Positions 1 to 7,306 of a stretch of 62,211 bases of DNA are shown here, piece after piece. Origin of the DNA: an uncultured Eubacteriales bacterium (GTDB lineage Bacteria > Bacillota > Clostridia > Oscillospirales > Oscillospiraceae); contig ONVI01000021.1 of the NCBI GenBank assembly GCA_900321275.1, forward strand, positions 1-62,211. The letters run 5' to 3'. Under the pieces are notes generated by a model that saw only the letters and a program-made list of their open reading frames with translations, did not search any database and was not told the origin of the DNA. The position numbers and the translations under genes were made by a program. Each line of letters begins with the position of its first letter. Within the stretch, counting starts at the first letter, position 1.

Positions 1-177
1 GCAGGTACAGCATCCAGGGGTGCGCCAGGCGAAAAGCGGTGGCGTGGCTGACGCTCAGGTGGAACGCGGAGCCCACCAGTCCCCCGCCGCGCCGGTGAGA
101 TGGGCGATCAGTACCCACTTGATAAAGCTGCGGATGGTCTGTATGACTTCCTTTGTCTCTCTCTTCACCGAGATCAT
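1..177 (-). CDS. ClC-family chloride channel/antiporter, N-terminal part
   Basis: Partial gene running off the left edge; 59 codons are visible. The ATG follows a good ribosome binding site (GGAGG, 8 bases upstream). After a short basic cytoplasmic start (MISVKRETKEV) comes a hydrophobic segment with GAAGGLVGSAFHLSV, which matches the first helix of ClC chloride channels and H+/Cl- antiporters, followed by HPWMLYL, typical of the loop before helix C. The family moves chloride across the cell membrane as a homodimer. The selectivity-filter motifs lie outside the window, so the assignment rests on the first helix only. Confidence 0.6.
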
Positions 178-259
178 GGTCAAAGCCTCCAATTACAACA
201 GGATCTTTTTAGGCACAACGCACAGTATAGTACGTGCCGAAAGAAAATACCAGACTAAT

Positions 260-301
260 TTTAAAAAATGATCCGGGCGACCGCGAAACGTGATCGCCCG
301 A
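260..301 (-). terminator. Probable intrinsic terminator of the alpha-galactosidase unit
   Basis: On the minus strand a stem CGGGCGA/TCGCCCG (positions 294-300 and 274-280) is followed by a T-rich run (ATTTTTTAA) at 261-269. It lies downstream of the GH36 gene and upstream of the ClC gene. Confidence 0.6.
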
Positions 302-373
302 AACGCTGAATCCTCTTGTTTATTGCGTGTCATGGCAAAAGCGCGCAAGATGGGCTTACTTCCATGAGAGCAG

Positions 374-518
374 TACCCTCTCCGCCCCGGTGTGCGCACC
401 GGGGCACCTCCTCCAAAGGGGGGAGGCAAGGCTTGGCTCCCAGCTTTCTGACGCGGGAGAAACGCGTGACATTCCAAGCTCCCGGCCACTGCCGCTTGTG
501 GCGGCGCCTGAGAGGGTA
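374..518. repeat. MITE-like palindromic element, 145 bp
   Basis: Short terminal inverted repeats (TACCCTCTC at 374-382, GAGAGGGTA at 510-518) enclose several internal hairpins, including CCCCGGTG...CACCGGGG and a GCCGC...GCGGC stem. It occupies most of the 347-base gap between the ClC and GH36 genes. The style, hairpins next to runs of CTCCC/GGGAG, is shared with elements at 3.7, 16.2, 34.9 and 38.3 kb. No coding capacity was seen. Confidence 0.55.
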
Positions 519-524
519 TCTTCC

Positions 525-2144
525 TCACCGCAGCGGCACAACCAGCTTTTTCTCCTTCTCCCCCTCGCGGAAGCGGATGACGAGCCTGCCGTGCTTCCGC
601 TCCACGCCGGTCACGTTTTTGCGGCTGAGGGCTTTGAGCCGGTCATAGATTGCGCGCTTGTCAGGATCGTAGTCGCCCACGTTGTCGGAAGTGAATCGCA
701 CGCCGGCGAAGAGGGCGTTGACGAGGGCGAGGGTCTCCCGCTGTTTGGGCGTGAGCTTCAAGTTGTCGTCGCGCAGGAGAAAGACGTCCGGGTCGTTGCG
801 GAAGGCGCGGCCGTCGAGCTGACGGCGGTAGATGGTATTGAGCAGGGTGTTGCGGGTCGACGGCACCTCACGATGAAGGTAGCGCAGCTGCAGGTCGCCC
901 AGCCAGTTGAGGGTCATGTCGCAGCCAATGCGGCAGTAGTCCACCAGGCCGAAGGCCGGGGCCAGCGGCACCCCGCAGCCGAGGATGATCGTATCGCCCG
1001 CAAGCTCCCGCAGAAGCCGCATCCCGTCGTACATGACCTGCGCCCGTGTCTTGTCCCGGCGCGGGATCAGGCAGGCGGCGTAGAGGAAGTCGAGCTTTAA
1101 AAGCCCGTAGCCCCAGTCGTTTATCACGGTGTCGAAAACCTGCCTCAGCCAGGCGCGGAATTCCTCGTTATAGATATCCAGCCCGTAGAAGCCCGACCAG
1201 TTGCACCCGCCCATCTGCGGCACACCGTTTTCGTCGCGCAGAAGCCAGTCGGGGTGCTCCCTGACGAGATCGGATTTTTTCTCCGCCGTGAAGGGGGCCA
1301 GCCAGATCCCCGGCGTCATGCCGGATTCGCGGATGCGGTCGGCGGCGTATTTCATGCCGTGGGGGAATTTCGCGTTCGGCGTGAGCCAGTCCCCCACCGC
1401 GTGCTCGTAGCCGTCGTCGATCTGAAAGACGTCCGGTCTCCTGCCGGGGTGACGGAAGCCCGCCAGATCCCGCTCGATGGATTCCTCGCTGATGTTCTCA
1501 TAGAGATTGTACCAGCTCGTATAGCCTGTGAGCTTCCCGCCCTTTGCCGGGGGGATATGCAGGAGACGGAAGTATTCGTCGAAAACCTCGTCCTCTTTGC
1601 CCTTGAGGATCACCAGGTCGAACACGGGGTAGTCCCCGGTGAAGTGATGGCCGCGGCAGTCTTTTTCAAGCCGGATGAGATTGTCGACCGCGTCAAAGCG
1701 GATAATCGTGAAGCCGCTCTCCTCCGCAAGTGAGCCGAAGAGGATAAACTCCTCCCCCCGGCGCACATAGCCGTAAGTAAAGCCGTGCTGATGCCCGGCG
1801 GAGTTATACCGGACAAAGCGGTTGTCGCCGTAGCGGTCAAGGCTGTATTTCTCCACCAGCCTCTTCGGCACCCTGTCAAGGCTGTGCATCTTGTCACGGA
1901 CGCCGCGCTCATGGCTGTCGGTCCAGGACTGATAGCCGTTGAGAAACAGCCTGTCAGGCTTTTCAAAGGGAAAGTCGAAGCTCGCGCTGACACGGCGGAG
2001 CACAGACTCCCCATCGCTGTGCAGACGGAGCGTGAAGCGCGCGTCGCCGTTTTCGATCTCCCAATGAAGGCCGCCGCAGCTCCCGCTCTCCGTAGTCTCG
2101 CAGGAAAAGCCGGCGGTTTCCAGATGAACGCAGCGGAGCATCAT
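525..2144 (-). CDS. Alpha-galactosidase, glycoside hydrolase family 36/clan D
   Basis: A 539-residue cytoplasmic enzyme without signal peptide, expected to remove terminal alpha-1,6-galactose from melibiose- or raffinose-type sugars by a retaining mechanism. Clan-D TIM-barrel landmarks are clear: FQIDDGY (240-246), the nucleophile Asp352 in LLKLDFLYAA, and the acid/base Asp409 in CRIGCDM. The N-terminal 190 residues form the beta-sandwich domain and the last 70 a small C-terminal domain. It is shorter than the ~700-residue GH36 enzymes of lactobacilli. The start overlaps the stop of the upstream symporter gene (ATGA), which points to translational coupling and a two-gene alpha-galactoside uptake and cleavage operon. 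Exact substrate is inferred. Confidence 0.85.
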   Translation of the reverse strand: MMLRCVHLETAGFSCETTESGSCGGLHWEIENGDARFTLRLHSDGESVLRRVSASFDFPFEKPDRLFLNGYQSWTDSHERGVRDKMHSLDRVPKRLVEKYSLDRYGDNRFVRYNSAGHQHGFTYGYVRRGEEFILFGSLAEESGFTIIRFDAVDNLIRLEKDCRGHHFTGDYPVFDLVILKGKEDEVFDEYFRLLHIPPAKGGKLTGYTSWYNLYENISEESIERDLAGFRHPGRRPDVFQIDDGYEHAVGDWLTPNAKFPHGMKYAADRIRESGMTPGIWLAPFTAEKKSDLVREHPDWLLRDENGVPQMGGCNWSGFYGLDIYNEEFRAWLRQVFDTVINDWGYGLLKLDFLYAACLIPRRDKTRAQVMYDGMRLLRELAGDTIILGCGVPLAPAFGLVDYCRIGCDMTLNWLGDLQLRYLHREVPSTRNTLLNTIYRRQLDGRAFRNDPDVFLLRDDNLKLTPKQRETLALVNALFAGVRFTSDNVGDYDPDKRAIYDRLKALSRKNVTGVERKHGRLVIRFREGEKEKKLVVPLR

Positions 2145-3679
2145 GCCTTCTTCCCCGCTTTCAGCTCGTCGATCCTGCCGAGGATCATCTTTTCATCGTA
2201 CAGGAGAAAGAGGCAGGCGCCGATCACGCAGGTGACGGTGGCAATGGCGGCAACCGTGCGGTACTGGCCTGCTTCCACGACAGCTTCCCCGTTTACGATG
2301 TGCTTGACCGTGACGGAGGTATAGATCACCATGGACAGGGCCTGGCCCAGCTTCATGGCAAAGGTACGGGCGGCGAAGAACATGCCGCTGCGGTCCTCGC
2401 CGGTCTCCAGCGTGTTGAGCTCCGACACGTCGGCCACGCAGGCCTGGGGCAGGATGCCGAGGATCGCCATCGGGATGCCCGCGCTGACGGCGACGATCAG
2501 ACCCCACACGAAGCCCTGCCCGCACAGGGCGGTGATCAGGAAGACGGCGGCGTAGGTGAAAAAGCCGATGATAATGAGCTTCTTCTTGCCCACCTTCGGC
2601 GCAAGCCTATTGACCGGGAGATAGAGCAGCAGGCTCACCACCGTCATGATGACGGTGAGGGTGAAGGTATTGTCGGAGGGAATCCCCATCAGGCGCGTCT
2701 CAAAATCTGCAAGGCCGGTCTGGAACAGGGTGACGGCGAAGAAGTAAATCACGTCCGCGTACACAAAGCGGCGAAACTGCGCGTTCCGGAAGGTCTTGAC
2801 CAGGGAGGCGAAGGCCGGGGTCTGGACGGGCTTGGAGTCGATGTAGGCGCGCTCCTTGATGCAGACAGCGGGAACCAGGCAGGCGACGCAGGCCACCGCG
2901 CACAGGATGCCGATGGCGATGCGCATGGCGTTTTGCTGGACAAGCAGGATATCATGGAGCGTTTCGGCACTGAGCATCGCGCGCACCTGGTCCATCTTGA
3001 CGACGTTCTCCCCGCCCCCCTGGAGCATGGCCATCAGCTCATCCAGTCCGACGCCCTTCTCGGCGGCGATCGGGGTGAGGATGGCGGCAATTTTGCCGTT
3101 TTGGAAGACGTTTGCCAGGGACGGGATCAGCGTGGCCAGCGAGAAGCCCGCGATATAGGTGAAGGAGATGAAGGTGGAAACGTTGATGCGGTGCTCCTGC
3201 GTATCGCCGAGCTCCGCGATCAGCGCGTTATACGGCGTGCAGTAGATGGTCATGAACAGATAGAAGAGCATCAGCAGCGCGAAGATAATCGCGTTGTTGG
3301 TGGAGACGGAGGCCGTCTGCGGCAGGACGAACACGGCCAGCGTAATGAGCGCGAAGGGGATGGCGGCCGCCTTCATGAAGGGGATGCGTCGCCCGCCCCT
3401 GTAATTTGCGCGGTCGGACCAGCTTGCGATCAGCGGGTCGGTCACGGCGTCAAACAGACGGCCCACCGCGGTGATGATGCCGAAGAGCGTCAGCGAGCCG
3501 ATCAGCGGGTTCTGGGAAATAAACTCGCTGAGGATGCCGTTGGTGTCCAGAAAACGCTCCGCCGAGCCGGTATAGAGATGGACAAGCCAGGTGGCGATGA
3601 TGCCGGAAAGCAGGCTCCAGCCGAACTGGCCTACCGCGAAGATCCACAAAAGCTTGTTGGTGATCGGTTTCTTCTGCAT
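2141..3679 (-). CDS. GPH-family sugar:cation symporter (MFS superfamily)
   Basis: A 512-residue integral membrane protein with about 12 hydrophobic segments. The hallmark of the glycoside-pentoside-hexuronide symporters is present near residues 75-100: GRLFDAVTDPLIASWSDR followed by GGRRIPFM. A long cytoplasmic insert between the halves (about 200-250) is unusual but occurs in clostridial members. Known relatives (MelB, LacS, UidB) import sugars with Na+ or H+. A GGGAG site precedes the ATG. The stop overlaps the alpha-galactosidase start by four bases, so the likely cargo is an alpha-galactoside; that is inference from context. Confidence 0.85.
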   Translation of the reverse strand: MQKKPITNKLLWIFAVGQFGWSLLSGIIATWLVHLYTGSAERFLDTNGILSEFISQNPLIGSLTLFGIITAVGRLFDAVTDPLIASWSDRANYRGGRRIPFMKAAAIPFALITLAVFVLPQTASVSTNNAIIFALLMLFYLFMTIYCTPYNALIAELGDTQEHRINVSTFISFTYIAGFSLATLIPSLANVFQNGKIAAILTPIAAEKGVGLDELMAMLQGGGENVVKMDQVRAMLSAETLHDILLVQQNAMRIAIGILCAVACVACLVPAVCIKERAYIDSKPVQTPAFASLVKTFRNAQFRRFVYADVIYFFAVTLFQTGLADFETRLMGIPSDNTFTLTVIMTVVSLLLYLPVNRLAPKVGKKKLIIIGFFTYAAVFLITALCGQGFVWGLIVAVSAGIPMAILGILPQACVADVSELNTLETGEDRSGMFFAARTFAMKLGQALSMVIYTSVTVKHIVNGEAVVEAGQYRTVAAIATVTCVIGACLFLLYDEKMILGRIDELKAGKKA

Positions 3680-3702
3680 TTCAAATTCTCCCTTCCATAT
3701 TT

Positions 3703-3815
3703 GCCTCCCTCTCTGAGGGAGGGGGGGAAGGAGTCAGCCTGCGTCTTTCTGTGCGCTCAAAATATTGGTTGACTCCCCCCAGTCACCGGTGCGCGCACCG
3801 GTGACAGCGAGGGCC
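3703..3815. repeat. MITE-like element, copy A (GGAGTCA...TGACTCC family)
   Basis: Contains a CTCCCTC...GAGGGAG hairpin, then GGAGTCA, a core close to GCGTCTTTCTG.GCTCAAAATA, TGACTCC, and the perfect palindrome CACCGGTGCGCGCACCGGTG. The same order and near-identical core recur at 16151-16306. It fills the gap between the symporter gene and the GT-B-like gene. Confidence 0.65.
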
Positions 3816-5021
3816 TCACTTCCCCGCCGCCATCTTCACGACCTCATACGCGCCGTTGTAGATGCCCGCGTTCTTCGCGCGGAGGATGCAGCGGCACATG
3901 GCAGGCAGGATCTCGTCGCCGTTTGTCATCTCGTCGAGCATGGCGAGCACCTCTTCCGTCTTTTCGCACTCGTAGGTGCCGTCACCGACCTCGGCCGCGC
4001 GGATGGCGCCCCAGGCCTCATGCCCGCCGACGCGGTGGATCATGAGCTTCGGCACGGGGTAGAAGCTCAGCTCGCTGGGCTTGGTGATCAGCACGTCGCA
4101 CACGCGCATGAGCAGGTTTGTCACATATACGGCGGCAAAAATGTCCTTGTGGCAGAAGGCCTGCACGCCCTTGATGTTCTCATCGTTTTCGATAAACGCC
4201 TTCGACGCCTCGTAGTTGTCAAAGTGCGTCTCGGCCATCGCGCGAAGCTCCGGGATGTGGGAGACGATGGAATCCCATACCTCAAAGTGGTCGCCGGTGT
4301 TGATGAGCAGGCAGACCTTGCCCGCGCGGATCTGGGGGATCAGGTGGCGGATGATGTCCTCAAAGAGCTTCTGCTGTGCGCCCGCCCCGCCGATGGACAG
4401 GAGATAGCGCCGGGGCTTGCCGGTTTTCAGCCGGTCGAGCCTCGCCGCGCAGTCTTTCTCGATATTCTCCACGAATTCGTGGTCGACATAGTGGCCGACA
4501 TCGAAAACCGTCCCCTTCGGCATTGGCTTTAACTGCCGTTTTTTATCCATGCCGCGCAGCATCTTGTAGCCGAGGAAGGCAGAGGGGGTCTGCACGGTGT
4601 GGATGCTCCCCTCCGACAGGTGCAGCGCCATGGGCCAGTTGTCGGGAATGGCGTTGACGACCCTGGTAAAGCCCGCGTGGATTGCCGCCTGGGCGGGCCA
4701 GACATGCGTCGCCACATAGGGTGTGTCCTTCGGCAGATTTCTGAGCAGCGTCGCCATGAGCTCCGCGCTCTTCTGGTCGGGGGCGTTGTAGGTCAGCTTG
4801 CGGAAGCCTTCGGAATTGATCGGCTCCCACACGAGTTTGTTGAACAGCCAGAACTGCTGGCTGAGTCTGGAGCCGAGGGAGTACAGCTCGTTCTGCCCGG
4901 AGATGATCCTGGTGCAGGTGGTCTCCGGGAAGGAGTTGAGATCCAGCCAGTATGGTTCATATCCCAGGGCGCGGGCAGCCGAGGCGATGGCCATGGAAAT
5001 GCGGTAGTGGCCGTAGCCCAT
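3816..5021 (-). CDS. GT-B-like glycosyltransferase family protein, 5' part separated by an in-frame stop
   Basis: From the first ATG after the stop, 401 residues can be read. The opening MGYGHYRISMAIASAAR resembles the glycine-rich first loop of GT-B enzymes such as MurG and MGDG synthases, and YLLSIGGAGAQQK (about 206-218) resembles the start of the second Rossmann half; HRVGGHEAWGAIRA near 335 may form the sugar-nucleotide site. This start is doubtful: it has no ribosome binding site and would remove the first beta strand (NAVIVGNIR) that is encoded just upstream. The same frame continues upstream through a TAG at 5097-5099 to an ATG at 5213 that has both promoter and ribosome binding site. 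The gene is therefore either broken or read through. The family is only loosely recognised. Confidence 0.5.
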   Translation of the reverse strand: MGYGHYRISMAIASAARALGYEPYWLDLNSFPETTCTRIISGQNELYSLGSRLSQQFWLFNKLVWEPINSEGFRKLTYNAPDQKSAELMATLLRNLPKDTPYVATHVWPAQAAIHAGFTRVVNAIPDNWPMALHLSEGSIHTVQTPSAFLGYKMLRGMDKKRQLKPMPKGTVFDVGHYVDHEFVENIEKDCAARLDRLKTGKPRRYLLSIGGAGAQQKLFEDIIRHLIPQIRAGKVCLLINTGDHFEVWDSIVSHIPELRAMAETHFDNYEASKAFIENDENIKGVQAFCHKDIFAAVYVTNLLMRVCDVLITKPSELSFYPVPKLMIHRVGGHEAWGAIRAAEVGDGTYECEKTEEVLAMLDEMTNGDEILPAMCRCILRAKNAGIYNGAYEVVKMAAGK

Positions 5022-5096
5022 GCGGATATTGCCGACGATGACGGCGTTGTCGGGAAGCTGAAGTCCCGGCTCGTCCGTCAGCGTGAGCGTCTTGAC

Positions 5097-5213
5097 CTAG
5101 TTTTTCCCGCTGTCATCCCCGTACTTTTTGAGGAATTTCTCCTTCTGGCGGCAGGCCTTCCGGTAAGCCCCCGCCGCGATTTCATTCCCGAAGATGATTT
5201 TCGCGCGATCCAT
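5097..5213 (-). pseudogene. N-terminal 38 codons of the GT-B-like gene, ending in an in-frame TAG
   Basis: An ATG at 5211-5213 with an excellent ribosome binding site (GGAGGAAAACGCCT) opens a frame of 38 codons, beginning MDRAKIIFGNEIAAG, that ends at TAG 5097-5099 and is in the same frame as the downstream 401-codon gene. After the TAG come 25 further codons including LPDNAVIVGNIR before the first internal ATG. Read as one, the gene would encode about 465 residues. No alternative ATG, GTG or TTG start lies between the TAG and 5021. Confidence 0.6.
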
Positions 5214-5236
5214 AGGCGTTTTCCTCCGTATTCAAT

Positions 5237-5265
5237 ATTATATTGACGTTTTTGATATAATTCAA
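5237..5265 (-). promoter_or_regulatory. Sigma-A type promoter for the GT-B-like gene
   Basis: Minus strand: -35 TTGAAT (5265-5260), 17-base spacer, -10 TATAAT (5242-5237). Predicted transcript starts about 17 bases before the GGAGG-preceded ATG at 5213, which supports 5213 as the true start. Confidence 0.7.
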
Positions 5266-5320
5266 AAGCTCAAATGCTACTGACAGACTATCACAGAATA
5301 ATACCCCTGTCAAATACAAG

Positions 5321-5344
5321 AAGGCTGCCCGACCGGGCGGCCTT
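5321..5344 (-). terminator. Hairpin after the F420-ligase-like gene
   Basis: GC-rich stem AAGGC.GCCCG / CGGGC.GCCTT immediately downstream of the minus-strand gene ending at 5363. The trailing T-run is weak (CTTGTATTTG), so termination efficiency is uncertain. Confidence 0.45.
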
Positions 5345-5362
5345 CCTTGCGTTCATGCTGTT

Positions 5363-6556
5363 TTACTCGTTGGTGTAATTGTCGAAATAGCCCTGGATAT
5401 ACACGATGGGTGTGCCCTTGTCGCCGGAGCCGGAGGTCAGGTCGCACAGCGAACCGATCAGGTCCGTCAGGCGGCGGGGCGTGGTACCCTCGGACACCAT
5501 ATTCCCGACCAGGCTGTCGCCGGTCTTGGCGCGGATGCGCTCCTCGATGGCCTTGCGCAGCTCCTCGCCCTTGAGATCGCCGAAGTCGTTGTCCGCCAGG
5601 TACTTGAGCTTGAGCTCGTTCGGCGTGCCGATCAGGCCGGTGGTGTAGCCCGGAGAGACGACGGGGTCGGCCAGCTCCCAGATCTTGCCGACGGGGTCCT
5701 TGAACGCGCCGTCGCCGTAGATCATGGCCTCGATCCGCTTGCCGGAGGCGGCGCAGAGACGATTGCTGATATCCTCGGCAACCTGGCTGCAGTCGCGGGG
5801 GAAGAGCTTGACGGTCTCCTCGGTGGCCTTGTTGGAGCCCAGCAGGCCGTACTGATCGTTGTAGCCGCTGCCGTCGACCGGAGTGCAGAGGATATCGTCC
5901 AGGCCCAGGACGATCTTGGCCCCGCCCTTCTTGAGCAGGCGCTTGGAGCGTTCGCGGGTGTGGATGTCGCAGGTGATCACCGTGTCGGTATAGCCCAGCA
6001 GCGTGGTGACCTTGTTGCCGAAGATGACCTCGACCTCGCAGCCCTCGGCGCGGATCAGGTCGGAGTAAAAGTCGATATAGTCGACGCCCGTGAAGGGATG
6101 GACGACATGGCCGAACGCCGCGCGAAACTGCGCCAGCGTCAGCGTGTCGCTGTAGGGGTTGATCCCGGCCTCGTCCAGGCTGTCCCAGTCAATCAGATGG
6201 TTGCCCACCTCGTCGGAGGGGTAGGAGAGCAGCAGCACGATCTTCTCACAGCCTCTCGCAAAGCCCTTGAGCAGCAGGGAAAAGCGGTTGCGGCTGAGGA
6301 TGGGGAAGGCGACGCCGACGGTTTTGCCGCCGGTCTTCGCGCGCACGTCCGCGGCGATCTGGTCGACGCTTGCGTAGTTGCCCTGCGCGCGGGCCACGAC
6401 GGACTCGGTCACGGCGACGATGTCGCGGTCGCAGGGGGTGATTCCCGCCTCTTTCCAGGCCTCCATGACGGCGTTGGCCGTAATCTCGGCGATATTGTCT
6501 CCCTGGCGGATAATGGGCGCGCGCACGCCGCGCGCGACGGTTCCGATGCATCTCAT
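5363..6556 (-). CDS. Coenzyme F420-0:L-glutamate ligase-like protein (CofE/FbiB-N family)
   Basis: A 397-residue soluble protein. The N-terminal GTVARGVRAPIIRQGDNI and the following VAVTESVVARAQGN match the CofE family, which adds gamma-linked glutamates to F420; PILSRNRFSLLLKG and the YGDGAFKDP and SPGYTTGL segments also fit clostridial members. No other F420 biosynthesis gene is visible, and Clostridia of this kind are not known F420 producers, so the real acceptor may be something else. It is a monocistronic unit with its own promoter (6602-6630) and an AAGGAG site before the ATG. Confidence 0.7.
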   Translation of the reverse strand: MRCIGTVARGVRAPIIRQGDNIAEITANAVMEAWKEAGITPCDRDIVAVTESVVARAQGNYASVDQIAADVRAKTGGKTVGVAFPILSRNRFSLLLKGFARGCEKIVLLLSYPSDEVGNHLIDWDSLDEAGINPYSDTLTLAQFRAAFGHVVHPFTGVDYIDFYSDLIRAEGCEVEVIFGNKVTTLLGYTDTVITCDIHTRERSKRLLKKGGAKIVLGLDDILCTPVDGSGYNDQYGLLGSNKATEETVKLFPRDCSQVAEDISNRLCAASGKRIEAMIYGDGAFKDPVGKIWELADPVVSPGYTTGLIGTPNELKLKYLADNDFGDLKGEELRKAIEERIRAKTGDSLVGNMVSEGTTPRRLTDLIGSLCDLTSGSGDKGTPIVYIQGYFDNYTNE

Positions 6557-6601
6557 TACGGATTACTCCTTCTGCCGGACGGCATAGATTTTTTACGCTT
6601 G

Positions 6602-6630
6602 ATTATAACGCGGGGAAAGGCATAAGTAAA
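6602..6630 (-). promoter_or_regulatory. Sigma-A type promoter of the F420-ligase-like gene
   Basis: Minus strand: -35 TTTACT (6630-6625), 17-base spacer, -10 TATAAT (6607-6602). Confidence 0.65.
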
Positions 6631-6684
6631 GATTTTTTAAGATAAATTGAGAGAAGAGCGTTCATGGCCCCTGAAAACTCTGTT

Positions 6685-6861
6685 TCAGGAGCCATGAATA
6701 GATACGATTTCGGTCGGGTTGAACACGCGCGGGACAAGCTGACGGCTGGCAAGTCCCCGGCTTATGACCAGGCGTCCGTCCGTGACGCCGCTTGTGAGCT
6801 TCGGGAAAAGCCCCTGTCCGGGCGCGCAGAGCCCGTGACGGTATAAAAGCTCTCCCGCATG
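6685..6861 (-). pseudogene. C-terminal remnant of a metallophosphoesterase
   Basis: An open stretch of 58 codons starting directly at the GtrA stop, without its own start. It reads LCAPGQGLFPKLTSGV and then VISRGLASR ... PTEIVSI before a TGA. This is the shape of the C-terminal end of calcineurin-like metallophosphoesterases (APGQGLFP...VSRGLG...RPEIVVI). The N-terminal metal-binding half is missing, so it is a decayed gene end. Identification by motif only. Confidence 0.5.
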
Positions 6862-6863
6862 GG

Positions 6864-7283
6864 TTATTTTTCCTTCTGCGCCCGTTTGTTGGTGTCGATG
6901 CTGCCGCGAAAGACGACAAAGGTATCGTAGAGATATTCCGTCACCAGGTTGAGGGCCATGTTGATGCCTGTGACCAGATACTCGTTCCAGCCCAGACCCT
7001 CCGCGAGGAAGTTGCCGAGCATGGTGGTCAGCGGCGTGAACACGCAGTAGAACAGCGCCACCAGCCCCATCGCCCGCGGCACATTGCCTGCGCTTTTGAA
7101 GGTAAACTCCCGGTTGAGGGTGAAGTTCCACAGCACCGACGCGATGAGCGCCAGCAGATAGCAGGCCCAGTACGGCCAGTCGGTCAGCTCGTTGAGCAGG
7201 GTAAACAGCGCAATCTCGATGACGCCCGCCGAGATGGAGAACAGCACGAACTTGATCGCGCGCCAGATTTCTTTCTTGTCCAT
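6864..7283 (-). CDS. GtrA-family membrane protein
   Basis: A 139-residue protein with four hydrophobic helices (about 10-30, 36-54, 70-92 and 100-120) and the family signature LWNFTLNREFTF at 50-61. GtrA-like proteins are thought to help move or present lipid-linked sugars across the membrane during cell-surface polysaccharide modification. The C-terminus is short and basic (KRAQKEK). It lies 23 bases downstream of the ATPase-CYTH gene on the same strand and probably shares its transcript. Confidence 0.8.
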   Translation of the reverse strand: MDKKEIWRAIKFVLFSISAGVIEIALFTLLNELTDWPYWACYLLALIASVLWNFTLNREFTFKSAGNVPRAMGLVALFYCVFTPLTTMLGNFLAEGLGWNEYLVTGINMALNLVTEYLYDTFVVFRGSIDTNKRAQKEK

Positions 7284-7306
7284 AGATTCAGGGGCTCTCC
7301 TTCAAA

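Noticed and set aside
3816-5213. Genome-wide recoding of TAG, or pyrrolysine, to explain the in-frame TAG
   Set aside because: The gene at 57891-58676 ends naturally with TAG, and no pyl genes are in the window; a local mutation, error or low-level readthrough is more likely.
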